Source of the DNA: Brevundimonas variabilis | GTDB lineage: Bacteria > Pseudomonadota > Alphaproteobacteria > Caulobacterales > Caulobacteraceae | DNA length: 64,000 nucleotides | NCBI RefSeq assembly: GCF_014199945.1 | Contig: NZ_JACHOR010000001.1 | Coordinates: forward strand, 372,001 to 436,000 | Direction: 5' to 3' | Part shown: piece by piece, positions 28,698 through 36,479 of the stretch | Layout: each line of letters opens with the position of its first letter | How positions within the stretch are numbered: the stretch's first letter is position 1 | Translations under genes and position numbers: made by a program | The notes under the pieces: generated by a model | What the model was told of the DNA's origin: nothing | What the model saw: the letters and a program-made list of their open reading frames with translations, nothing else | Databases searched by the model: none

Positions 28698-28819
28698 TCA
28701 TCCCGGCGCACGCCGGGACCCAGGGCTTTGGATGTGATGACCTCGCCGTTCAGCCCTGTCGTCGATCCTGCGCACAGTCCCTCACACAAGACCTGGGTCC
28801 CGGCTTTCGCCGGGATGAG
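28698..28819. repeat. Palindromic repeat between bkdA1 and bkdA2
   Basis: TCATCCCGGCGCACGCCGGG starting at 28698, followed by ACCCAGG, is mirrored by ACCTGGGTCCCGGC...GCCGGGATGAG ending at 28819. Arms are about 30 bp with an internal stem in each. The translated minus strand gives the familiar PAKAGTQ type of repeat peptide. The element fills almost the whole 148-bp gap and ends just before the bkdA2 ribosome binding site. Confidence 0.75.
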
Positions 28820-28831
28820 CGGTGAGCTTTG

Positions 28832-29959
28832 ATGACCGATACCGTCTTCACCGAGTCCGACCGCACCGACGGCATCGCGCCGGACATGGCCGATCAGGAC
28901 ACTGCCCCAGCCTCGGTCGCGCCCGCCGCGGATGGCGTGGTGCCCATGAACATGATCCAGGCCCTGAACTCGGCCCTGCACGTCAAGATGGCCGAGGATC
29001 CCAATGTCCTGAGCTTCGGCGAGGACGCGGGCTATTTCGGCGGTGTGTTCCGCGTGACGGATCAACTGCAGCAGAAGCATGGCCTGACGCGCAGCTTCGA
29101 CGCCCCGATCAGCGAATGCGGCATCGTTGCCGCCGCCATCGGCATGGGGGCCTACGGCCTGCGTCCGGTGGTCGAGATCCAGTTCGCCGACTACATCTAT
29201 CCGGCCTACGACCAGATCGTCTCCGAAGCGGCCAAGATGCGCTATCGCTCGGGCGGCCAGTTCACCAGCCCGATCGTGGTCCGCAGCCCCTATGGCGGCG
29301 GCATCTTCGGGGGCCAGACCCACTCCCAGAGCCCCGAGAGCCTGTTTACCCACATCGCCGGGCTGAAGGTCGTCATTCCGTCCAACCCCTATGACGCCAA
29401 GGGCCTGCTGACGGCCGCCATCGAGGATGATGATCCGGTCATCTTCCTGGAGCCCAAACGTCTCTACAACGGGCCCTTCGACGGCTGGCACCAGAAGCCG
29501 GTCTCGCCCTGGAAGGCCCAGGCCTCGGCCCAGGTCCCGACCGGCAAATACACCGTGCCGATCGGCAAGGCGGCTGTGGTCCGCGAGGGCTCCGACGTCA
29601 CCATCCTGTGCTACGGCACCATGGTCTGGGTCAGCCTGGCCGGCGCCGAACATGCCGGCGTCGACGCCGAAGTGATCGACCTGCGTACCCTTGTCCCGCT
29701 CGACATCGAAACCATCGAGGCCAGTGTGAAGAAGACCGGTCGCTGCGTGATCGTGCATGAAGCGCCGAAAACCTCCGGGTTCGGCGGCGAACTGTCCGCC
29801 CTCGTCCAGGAGCGCTGTTTCTATCATCTGGAGGCCCCCATCGCCCGCGTCACCGGCTGGGACACCCCGTATCCGCATGCCTTCGAATGGGAGTATTTCC
29901 CCGGTCCCGAACGCGTCGCCACGGCGCTGAAATCGGTCATGAGCGGGGGAGCCCGCTGA
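28832..29959 (+). CDS. bkdA2: Branched-chain 2-oxoacid dehydrogenase E1 beta subunit
   Basis: A 375-residue partner of BkdA1. A 45-residue Asp/Ala-rich N-terminal extension leads to NMIQALNSALH. The core shows EDAGYFGGVFRVTD, FDAPISECGIVAAAIGMGAYG, QFADYIYPAYDQIVSE, GGGIFGGQTHSQSPE and the C-terminal VIHEAPKTSGFGGEL. ATG at 28832 follows GTGAG; a TTG one codon earlier is ignored. The stop overlaps the bkdB start (TGATG at 29957-29961), ensuring coupled synthesis. Confidence 0.96.
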   Translation: MTDTVFTESDRTDGIAPDMADQDTAPASVAPAADGVVPMNMIQALNSALHVKMAEDPNVLSFGEDAGYFGGVFRVTDQLQQKHGLTRSFDAPISECGIVAAAIGMGAYGLRPVVEIQFADYIYPAYDQIVSEAAKMRYRSGGQFTSPIVVRSPYGGGIFGGQTHSQSPESLFTHIAGLKVVIPSNPYDAKGLLTAAIEDDDPVIFLEPKRLYNGPFDGWHQKPVSPWKAQASAQVPTGKYTVPIGKAAVVREGSDVTILCYGTMVWVSLAGAEHAGVDAEVIDLRTLVPLDIETIEASVKKTGRCVIVHEAPKTSGFGGELSALVQERCFYHLEAPIARVTGWDTPYPHAFEWEYFPGPERVATALKSVMSGGAR

Positions 29960-31731
29960 TGGGACGCCATGTGTTCAAACTGCCCGACGTGGGCGAAGGC
30001 ACCGCTGAGGCCGAACTGGTCGGCTGGCACGTCAAGGTCGGTGACCGCGTCGAGGAGGACCAGATCCTCGCCGACATCATGACCGACAAGGCCACCGTCG
30101 AACTGACCTCGCCCGTCGCTGGCGTCGTCACGGCCCTGCACGGCGAGCCCGGGGTGATGTCGCCTGTGGGTTCGGCCCTGGTCGAGTTCGAGGTCGAGGA
30201 CGCGGGGAATGCGTCTGCGGAATCATCGTCTCCTTTCCCCCTCGAGGGGGGAAGGGCCGGGGATGGGGGTGGGGGCACCCTGCCTCACGTAAGCCCGCAA
30301 GACTCCGCCGATGCCTCGGTGTCTGATCGTACGCACCCTGCCGCCACCCCCACCCAACCCTCCCCCCTCGAGGGGGAGGGCTCGAACACAGCGCTCGCCG
30401 GAAACTACGTCTTCAAACTGCCCGACGTCGGCGAGGGCACGGCCGAGGCCGAGCTGGTCGCCTGGCACGTCAAGGTCGGCGACGCGGTCGAGGAAGACCA
30501 GCTTCTGGCCGAGGTGATGACCGACAAGGCCACCGTCGAACTGACCTCGCCCGTCTCCGGCACGGTCGCCGCCTTGCATGGCGAGGCGGGTCATCAGGTC
30601 CCCGTCGGCGGACCGCTGGTGTCATTTGATGTCGCGGGCAAGGGAAACCGTCCCGCTGCTCCCGTCGCAGCGCCCACCAGCCCCTCCACCGCTTCGCGGT
30701 CCCCCTCCCCCGTCGCAAGCGCGACCGGGGAGGACAAGGTCGCCGCCGCATCTCCTCCCCGTCCGAAGGATGGGGAGGGGGACCGCGCCAGCGGTGGAGG
30801 GGCTGTGGCCGCATCACCGGCCCGCACCGCCCAGACCCCCGGCGTCCGCCCCCTCGCCTCGCCCGCCGTACGCAAGCGCGCGCGCGATCTCGGGATCGAG
30901 TTACAGTCCGTGGCAGGCTCCGGTCCGGCGGGACGGATCGATCATGCCGATCTCGATGCCTTCCTGGCCACCGGCGGCCAGCTACCGTCCGCTCCCGGAG
31001 CATCCCCGTCCTCGGCCTATACTCGGGCAGAGGGCACGACCGAAGTCCGCATCATCGGCCTGCGCCGCAAGATCGCGGAGAAGATGGCCGAGAGCGTCCG
31101 GCGCATCCCCCACATCACCTATGTGGAAGAGATCGACGTCACGGCTCTGGAAGAGCTTCGCGCCCATCTGAACGCCCGGGGCAAGACGACCGGAAAGGCG
31201 AAACTGAACGTCCTGCCCTTCATCGCCCGCGCCATCGTCGTGGCCCTGCGCGACCAGCCCCAGATCAACTCCACGTATGATGACGAGGCCGGGATCCTGA
31301 CCCAGCATGCCGCCGTCCATCTCGGCATCGCTGCCCAGACGCCGAACGGGCTGATGGTGCCGGTGGTGCGGCACGCCGAGTCCCGCGATCCCTATGATAC
31401 GGCGCTGGAAATCGCCCGCGTTTCGGGGGCGGCAAAGGACGGCTCGGCCAAGCGCGAGGAGCTGTCGGGCTCGACCATCACCATCACTTCGCTGGGCACC
31501 TTGGGCGGTCTGGTCCACACCCCCATCATCAACCACCCCGAGGTCGCGATCGTCGGTCCCAACAAGATCGAGGAACGGGTCGTGGTCCGGGACGGCCAGA
31601 TGGTCGTTCGCAAGATGATGAATCTGTCCTCCAGCTTCGATCACCGCATCGTCGACGGCCACGACGCCGCCGTCTTCGTCCAGCGGATCAAGGGTCTGCT
31701 GGAGCATCCCGCGACCCTGTGGATGGACTGA
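29959..31731 (+). CDS. bkdB: Branched-chain 2-oxoacid dehydrogenase E2, two lipoyl domains
   Basis: A 590-residue dihydrolipoyl acyltransferase core. Two nearly identical lipoyl domains carry MTDKATVEL with the lipoyl Lys at about residues 44 and 190. An E1/E3-binding domain (ASPAVRKRARDLGIELQSV) follows near 300, then the catalytic domain ending in SSSFDHRIVDGHDAAVF with the active His and Asp. The Pseudomonas enzyme has one lipoyl domain. The two linkers (about 91-141 and 240-283) are encoded by GC-rich inverted repeats inserted in frame, giving stretches such as TQPSPLEGEG. Start overlaps the bkdA2 stop. Confidence 0.95.
   Translation: MGRHVFKLPDVGEGTAEAELVGWHVKVGDRVEEDQILADIMTDKATVELTSPVAGVVTALHGEPGVMSPVGSALVEFEVEDAGNASAESSSPFPLEGGRAGDGGGGTLPHVSPQDSADASVSDRTHPAATPTQPSPLEGEGSNTALAGNYVFKLPDVGEGTAEAELVAWHVKVGDAVEEDQLLAEVMTDKATVELTSPVSGTVAALHGEAGHQVPVGGPLVSFDVAGKGNRPAAPVAAPTSPSTASRSPSPVASATGEDKVAAASPPRPKDGEGDRASGGGAVAASPARTAQTPGVRPLASPAVRKRARDLGIELQSVAGSGPAGRIDHADLDAFLATGGQLPSAPGASPSSAYTRAEGTTEVRIIGLRRKIAEKMAESVRRIPHITYVEEIDVTALEELRAHLNARGKTTGKAKLNVLPFIARAIVVALRDQPQINSTYDDEAGILTQHAAVHLGIAAQTPNGLMVPVVRHAESRDPYDTALEIARVSGAAKDGSAKREELSGSTITITSLGTLGGLVHTPIINHPEVAIVGPNKIEERVVVRDGQMVVRKMMNLSSSFDHRIVDGHDAAVFVQRIKGLLEHPATLWMD
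30231..30380. repeat. In-frame inverted repeat in bkdB, first linker
   Basis: The left arm (30231-30282, with TTTCCCCCTCGAGGGGGGAA and GGGGATGGGGGTGGGGG) is mirrored by the right arm (30334-30380, with CCACCCCCACCC and CCCCCCTCGAGGGGGAGGG) across a spacer of about 50 bp. The length keeps the reading frame. It encodes the linker between the two lipoyl domains. Confidence 0.8.
30678..30805. repeat. In-frame inverted repeat in bkdB, second linker
   Basis: CAGCCCCTCCACCGCTTCGC at 30678 continues as GGTCCCCCTCCCC and is mirrored by GGGGAGGGGGACCGCG...GCGGTGGAGGGGCTG ending at 30805. A smaller nested stem lies between. It encodes the linker between the second lipoyl domain and the E1/E3-binding domain, and shares sequence with the intergenic element at 22218-22265. 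Confidence 0.8.
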
Positions 31732-31780
31732 GGCGCTGTCTTCTCCCGTTCGGGGACGATGACAGACGCAGACTGACGAC

Positions 31781-31809
31781 TGAGGGGCGGGCTCCGGTCC
31801 GCCCCCTCA
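31781..31809 (+). promoter_or_regulatory. Hairpin between bkdB and lpd
   Basis: TGAGGGGCGG (31781-31790) pairs with CCGCCCCCTCA (31799-31809) around an 8-base loop, with one bulged base. It lies 20 bp before the lpd ATG, has no T tract, and may stabilise or partly attenuate the operon transcript. Confidence 0.4.
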
Positions 31810-31828
31810 CCCCTGAACGAGACGAGTC

Positions 31829-33223
31829 ATGCAGCAGATCAAAGCCAAAGTCCTGATCATCGGCGCCGGAACGGGCGGCTATGTCGCCGGCATCCGTTGT
31901 GGCCAGCTGGGCCTCGACACCGTTCTGGTGGATGGCGGTGACGGCCTGGGCGGGACCTGCCTGAATGTCGGCTGCATCCCCTCCAAGGCGATCATCCACG
32001 CCGCCTCGAAATTCGAAACCGTCGCCAAGGCGGCATCGGGCGGCACCCTGGGCATCACGGCGGCCACGCCCGCCATCGACCTGAGCCAGACCGTCGCCTG
32101 GAAGGACGGGATCGTCCGCAAGCTGAACGCCGGCGTCGGTGCCCTGCTGAAGAAGTCGAAGGTCCGGGTCATCAAGGGCTGGGCGAACTTTTCCGACGCC
32201 AAGACCTGCCGCGTCGAGACGGCCGACGGCCCCATGACCATCACGGCCGAACACGTCATCCTTGCCACCGGGTCGGAGCCGGTCGAACTCCCCTTCCTGC
32301 CGTTCGGTGGCGACGTCCTATCCTCGACCGAGGCCCTGTCGCTGGACGCCGTGCCCGGGAAACTGGTCGTCGTCGGCGGCGGCTATATCGGGCTGGAACT
32401 GGGCATCGCCTTCCGCAAGCTGGGCGCACAGGTCGCCATCGTCGAAATGGCCGACCGTATCCTGCCGCTCTACGACAAGGCCCTGACCGACCCCGTCGCG
32501 AAATGGCTCGAGAAACACGGTGTCGAACTCCACCTCGGGGCGCGGGCCGGCGGCTTCGGCGACGGGAAACTGTCGATCACCACCCGCGACGGCGAACCGC
32601 TCCAGCTTGAGGCGGACAAGGTGCTGGTCACCGTGGGCCGCCGGCCCCGCACCGCGGGCTGGGGCCTGGAAAACATGGGCGTCGCCATGGCCGGTCCGTT
32701 CGTGAAGATCGACGACCGCTGCGCCACCTCGATGCGCAATGTCTGGGCCGTCGGCGACCTGACCGGCGAACCGATGCTGGCACACAAGGGATCGGCCCAG
32801 GGCGAGGTCGTGGCCGAGATCATTGCCGGCCATGACCGCCGTTTCGACCCCGTCACCATCGCCGCCGTGTGTTTCACCGAGCCCGAGATCGTCTCCGCCG
32901 GCCTCGGCCCTCTGGACGTCGAGGGGCGTGACGATGTCATCACCTCGGTCTTCCCGCTCGCCGCCATCGGCCGGGCCCTGGCCATCGAGGCCGGCGAGGA
33001 CGGCGGCTTCGTGCGGGTGCTGGCGTCCAAGACCGATCACCGCCTTCTGGGCATCCAGGCCGTCGGCCAGCATGTCGCCGAATTAACCAACAGCTTTGCC
33101 CAGATGCTGGAGATGGGGGCCGTCCTGGAAGACGTCGCCGGCGTCATCCACGTGCACCCGACCCTTGGCGAAGCCTTCCACGAGGCCAGCCTGCGCGCGC
33201 TGGGACACGCCATCCACATCTGA
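31829..33223 (+). CDS. lpd: Dihydrolipoyl dehydrogenase (E3)
   Basis: A 464-residue FAD enzyme that reoxidises the lipoyl groups of BkdB, passing electrons to NAD. The FAD motif is IIGAGTGGYVAGIR, the redox disulfide is GGTCLNVGCIPSKA (C44 and C49), the NAD motif VVVGGGYIGLELG, the second FAD contact VWAVGDLTGEPMLAHKG, and the C-terminal catalytic His-Glu pair VHPTLGEAFHEA. It is the last gene of the bkd operon, 97 bp after bkdB, and is probably the complex-specific Lpd-Val type. Confidence 0.96.
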   Translation: MQQIKAKVLIIGAGTGGYVAGIRCGQLGLDTVLVDGGDGLGGTCLNVGCIPSKAIIHAASKFETVAKAASGGTLGITAATPAIDLSQTVAWKDGIVRKLNAGVGALLKKSKVRVIKGWANFSDAKTCRVETADGPMTITAEHVILATGSEPVELPFLPFGGDVLSSTEALSLDAVPGKLVVVGGGYIGLELGIAFRKLGAQVAIVEMADRILPLYDKALTDPVAKWLEKHGVELHLGARAGGFGDGKLSITTRDGEPLQLEADKVLVTVGRRPRTAGWGLENMGVAMAGPFVKIDDRCATSMRNVWAVGDLTGEPMLAHKGSAQGEVVAEIIAGHDRRFDPVTIAAVCFTEPEIVSAGLGPLDVEGRDDVITSVFPLAAIGRALAIEAGEDGGFVRVLASKTDHRLLGIQAVGQHVAELTNSFAQMLEMGAVLEDVAGVIHVHPTLGEAFHEASLRALGHAIHI

Positions 33224-33300
33224 CGGACGTGTTGGGCCGGAATGCGATGGCGGATGGAATGGTCACGCTTTTACTCTCCGTCCATTCGCCTTAGGATGGT

Positions 33301-34182
33301 ATGCTGCGAACTGCGCGGCGTCTTGTGAACGTGATCCTCATGTCCGTGAGCCTCATTCGACTTTCCGGCGTCATCATGACGCTGGTCGCAACCTCTGCGT
33401 CAGCGCAGGAGCCCTTGCCCGCCGACTGGGACGTTTTACGCGAACCCTCCAGAAAGCTCGTCATGGCCCATACCGGTTTCGATGTGGGCCTGGGCATTGC
33501 CGTTCGGTGTGTCGATGGCGGACTGGAGGCCCTGATCTCGGGCCTGCCGTCAAACACGGACGAGCAACGCACGATCGGTGTCGCCTTTGCTGGCGATGAT
33601 GACATCACCGACCAGCAATGGAACGTCGCCGTCGACCCCACCATCGCCGTCAGCAACATGCCTGCGCCTTTTGCGAGAAAGCTGCGGAACGGAGGCAAAC
33701 TTCAACTGCGCATCGCGGGTGGGGCTGAAGATGGCCGAAATCTGCGTTACGTCCTTGACCTCCCGGCGTCCAATGCAGCGATCGATGAAACCTTGACTGC
33801 ATGCGATCGTCCGCTCGTCGATCCGCGCGACGCCGCCTGGGCCGACGTCGGCGACAATGGCTTGCCGACCAACCTGCAATGGCTCAAGCGACCCCGCCCG
33901 ACCTATCCCGGCGTTCCGAGGTACGAGCGCGGCTTTGCGGTGGTAACCTGTATCGCCGATCCGGAAGGCCGCCCGCAGGATTGCGTCGTCGAAACGGAAC
34001 ACCCTCGCGATGCCGGTTTCGGCCAGGCGACGTTGAGGGCTGCGCGCGAGGCTCGCCTCACCAACAGTTTGAACCCGGATGCGCCGATCACGCCGTCGCG
34101 TTTCAACTTTCGGGTAAACTACAATGTCGGCAACGGCCCGGTGGGCCCAGTGACACCCTCGCGTATCCGCCGGCCGAACTAA
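33301..34182 (+). CDS. Secreted protein with TonB C-terminal-like domain
   Basis: A 293-residue protein with an N-terminal signal region (hydrophobic about 10-30, ending ASAQE). The first 180 residues form an unrecognised domain. The C-terminal part from about 195 (RPRPTYPGVPRYERGFAVVTCIADPEG...CVVETEHPRDAGFGQATLRAARE) resembles the TonB C-terminal fold found in many stand-alone periplasmic proteins. There is no ExbB/ExbD nearby. A second Met at 33340 could be the start. Role unknown. Confidence 0.75.
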   Translation: MLRTARRLVNVILMSVSLIRLSGVIMTLVATSASAQEPLPADWDVLREPSRKLVMAHTGFDVGLGIAVRCVDGGLEALISGLPSNTDEQRTIGVAFAGDDDITDQQWNVAVDPTIAVSNMPAPFARKLRNGGKLQLRIAGGAEDGRNLRYVLDLPASNAAIDETLTACDRPLVDPRDAAWADVGDNGLPTNLQWLKRPRPTYPGVPRYERGFAVVTCIADPEGRPQDCVVETEHPRDAGFGQATLRAAREARLTNSLNPDAPITPSRFNFRVNYNVGNGPVGPVTPSRIRRPN

Positions 34183-34188
34183 GGCCCG

Positions 34189-35232
34189 TCAGTTCGGCCG
34201 GATGACCTGTTCCGAGAACCGGGCCATCTCCTCCTCCTGCGGCGACATCTGCAGCAGGACGAGGTCCAGACCGGCGGCTTCGAACTCTTCGATCCGTTCA
34301 CGGACGGTTTCGGGCGTGCCGACGAAGCCGGGCCGCAGCCCGCGGTTGGAGACGCTGTATTCGCGGATCTTCAGCTCGCGCTCCAGCTCTGTCCCCGACA
34401 GCCACTGGTCGAAGTTCGCAAAGCCTGCGGGCGGGGTGCCATCGGCCAGTCCGGGGATGGTGGTGATCCGCTCCAGTTCGCGCTCCGCCTCGGCCTGGGT
34501 GTCGCGGACGATCGCATAGCCGGCCATGCCATACTGCATCGGCGGCAGGCCAAAGGCCTCGCGGCGGGCCTTCATGTCGGCCACCTTGCCCGCGATGAAG
34601 GCCGGTTCGTCGCCATGCATGACATAGGCGTCGCAGTGCCGGGCGATCAGCGTCTTGGCCGCCTCGCTCTCACCCCCGGCGTAGACCACCGGACGCGGCC
34701 GGTCTGCGGTCGCGGATGGCTTGGGCTCCACGATCGCATCCTTCAGCGTGTAGAACCGCCCCTCGAAATCGACCCGCGGCTCGGTCCACAGCCGCGACAG
34801 GATGGTCAGCCATTCCTCGGTCCGGCCATAGCGGTCGTCATGCTGGTCGAACTGCAGGCCATAGCTCTCCGCCTCCTTGGCCCACCAGGACGAGACGACG
34901 TTCAGCGCCAGCCGCCCGTTCGAGATCCGGTCCACGTTCGCCGCCTGTTTCGCGAACAGCGCGGGCTGGTGAAAGTTCGGGCGCACCGCGACCATCAGTT
35001 CGATCGTCTCGGTGATCGCCGCCAGGGCTGCCGCACTGGACCAGGCATCCAGGGCCGGAGCCTCGATTCCCTTGATGTCGTTCAGGTTCAGCTCGGCAAT
35101 CAGGGTCAGGTCATAGCCCTGAGTCTCCGACGCCTTCACCAGCCGCGACAGGTTTTCCCACGACGCCTCGCGCTCGTCCGGGACATTGCGCAGCCAGCCG
35201 CCGAAGACGGGGGCCCAGTATCCGTATCTCAT
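34189..35232 (-). CDS. LLM-class flavin-dependent monooxygenase (SsuD-like)
   Basis: A 347-residue luciferase-like TIM-barrel enzyme related to alkanesulfonate monooxygenase. It shows RYGYWAPVFGGWLRNVPDE at the start, the conserved VAVRPNFHQPALFAKQAANVDRISNGRLALNVVSSWW (SsuD family), the block YGRTEEWLTILSRLW, and VYAGGESEAAKTLIARHCDAYVMHG. It uses FMNH2 from a separate reductase not seen here. Its start overlaps the ATP-grasp gene by 4 bp, so both belong to one operon. Substrate unknown. Confidence 0.9.
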   Translation of the reverse strand: MRYGYWAPVFGGWLRNVPDEREASWENLSRLVKASETQGYDLTLIAELNLNDIKGIEAPALDAWSSAAALAAITETIELMVAVRPNFHQPALFAKQAANVDRISNGRLALNVVSSWWAKEAESYGLQFDQHDDRYGRTEEWLTILSRLWTEPRVDFEGRFYTLKDAIVEPKPSATADRPRPVVYAGGESEAAKTLIARHCDAYVMHGDEPAFIAGKVADMKARREAFGLPPMQYGMAGYAIVRDTQAEAERELERITTIPGLADGTPPAGFANFDQWLSGTELERELKIREYSVSNRGLRPGFVGTPETVRERIEEFEAAGLDLVLLQMSPQEEEMARFSEQVIRPN

Positions 35233-36182
35233 GCCTTCACTCCAAGCGCACGGGCGGCCTTCTGTTCGGCCACGATGCCCTTCAGCCAGTCGACCAGGGC
35301 GTCGTGCGGCTCGAAGCCGAGGACCTCCATCGGCCTGGCCACGAAATTCGACAGGGCATTGATGTCATAGAACAGGACGCTGCCGTCCCGTTCATCGACC
35401 AGATATTCCACCGAGCCGATCTCGAGATGTCCGGCCGCTGCGATCCGCTCGACCGCATCCACGATTTCGGCCGACGGCTCGACCCGGGTCATGGTCAGGG
35501 CCGCCGCCCCCGGTCGCACCATACAGGCGTCGGCGGGGCACAGGTCGAAGGTGTCGCCGGGGCTCTCGACGTCCAGCGCATACAGGACCTTGCCCGCCAG
35601 GGTCTCGACCCGGGTGATCTTGCCCCCGACGCGCGGCGCATACTCCTGGATGAGCGAGATGCCGTTGACCCCCGCCGGGGCCGAACGTTCGGCCGCCGCC
35701 GTCACCAGGTCCTCGGGCGTGTCATAGCGGACGATGCCCGATCCGGACCCGCCGATGTCGGCCTTGACCAGGACCGGGAACCGCAGCCCCTCCGCCGCCG
35801 CCGGCAGGTCGGCCTGACGGTGCGCCACCCGCGTCGCCGGCCCCTTCAGCCCCAGCCGCGCGATCAGGCTCAGCTGCCGCGCCTTGGAGGTGTCGATCGG
35901 CAGGGCCGAGGCATTGACCACCCGCGTCCCCTGCCCCACCCAGTGCTCGAACAGGCTCTGGGCATAGAAGATCGGATGTTCGGGATCGCGCAGGAAGGAC
36001 GACATCGCCACCCGGCTGAAGACCACGGTCGCCGGCGCCGGCGACCCCGCCGGATCGAACCCGTGTCCGGCCAGCGGCACCTTCACATACGAGACCCCCG
36101 CCCGCTCCAGCGCCGCGAACAGCGGCTCGAACCATTCTGGGTGTTCATAGACGATGGCGAGATCGGGCAAGGTGTCGGACAT
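35229..36182 (-). CDS. ATP-grasp ligase-like protein
   Basis: A protein of 317 residues (320 if the upstream Met at 36191 is used) with a RimK/glutathione-synthetase type ATP-grasp fold. A pre-ATP domain (residues 1-115) is followed by FPVLVKADIGGSGSGIVRYD, the nucleotide-binding Lys and Gly-rich loop, then the metal-binding VEYLVDERDGSVLFYDINALSNF. Such enzymes join a carboxylate to an amine or thiol using ATP. It is translationally coupled to the SsuD-like monooxygenase. The product of the pair is not known. Confidence 0.85.
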   Translation of the reverse strand: MSDTLPDLAIVYEHPEWFEPLFAALERAGVSYVKVPLAGHGFDPAGSPAPATVVFSRVAMSSFLRDPEHPIFYAQSLFEHWVGQGTRVVNASALPIDTSKARQLSLIARLGLKGPATRVAHRQADLPAAAEGLRFPVLVKADIGGSGSGIVRYDTPEDLVTAAAERSAPAGVNGISLIQEYAPRVGGKITRVETLAGKVLYALDVESPGDTFDLCPADACMVRPGAAALTMTRVEPSAEIVDAVERIAAAGHLEIGSVEYLVDERDGSVLFYDINALSNFVARPMEVLGFEPHDALVDWLKGIVAEQKAARALGVKA

Positions 36183-36307
36183 GAGCGCCATGTGCGTTAC
36201 ACCACGATGAAACGCAAGGGGTCCTCGCTCAAACCCGCGCGGCGGATTGACCCCGCGCGGCTGCCCACGCTAGTGAACCCCCCTGCCGAGACAAGACCTC
36301 AGCCTGT

Positions 36308-36392
36308 GCGGGCGTGGTGGAACTGGTAGACGCGCCGGACTCAAAATCCGGTTCCGAAAGGAGTGTCGGTTCGATTCCGACCGCCCGCACCA
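36308..36392 (+). tRNA. tRNA-Leu (CAA)
   Basis: An 85-nt cloverleaf with an encoded CCA end. Acceptor GCGGGCG (36308-36314) pairs with CGCCCGC (36382-36388), followed by A and CCA. The anticodon stem CCGGA/TCCGG holds loop CTCAAAA, giving anticodon CAA for codon UUG. The long variable arm (around GTTCCGAAAGGAGTGTC) is typical of class II leucine tRNAs. Its 3' end is the likely attachment site for the integrase that follows. Confidence 0.97.
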
Positions 36393-36479
36393 TCAATCCC
36401 TGTAGGGATTTAGTCGGCTCCTGAGAGGAACGGCTTGAGAACTAAACTAGCGTCCGTGTAAATCCTGTGTAGCGAGGGT

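Noticed and set aside
30231..30805. Frameshift or sequencing error in bkdB because of the odd linker peptides
   Set aside because: The frame is open through both repeats and the domains on each side are intact and in frame, so insertion of repeats explains the sequence better.
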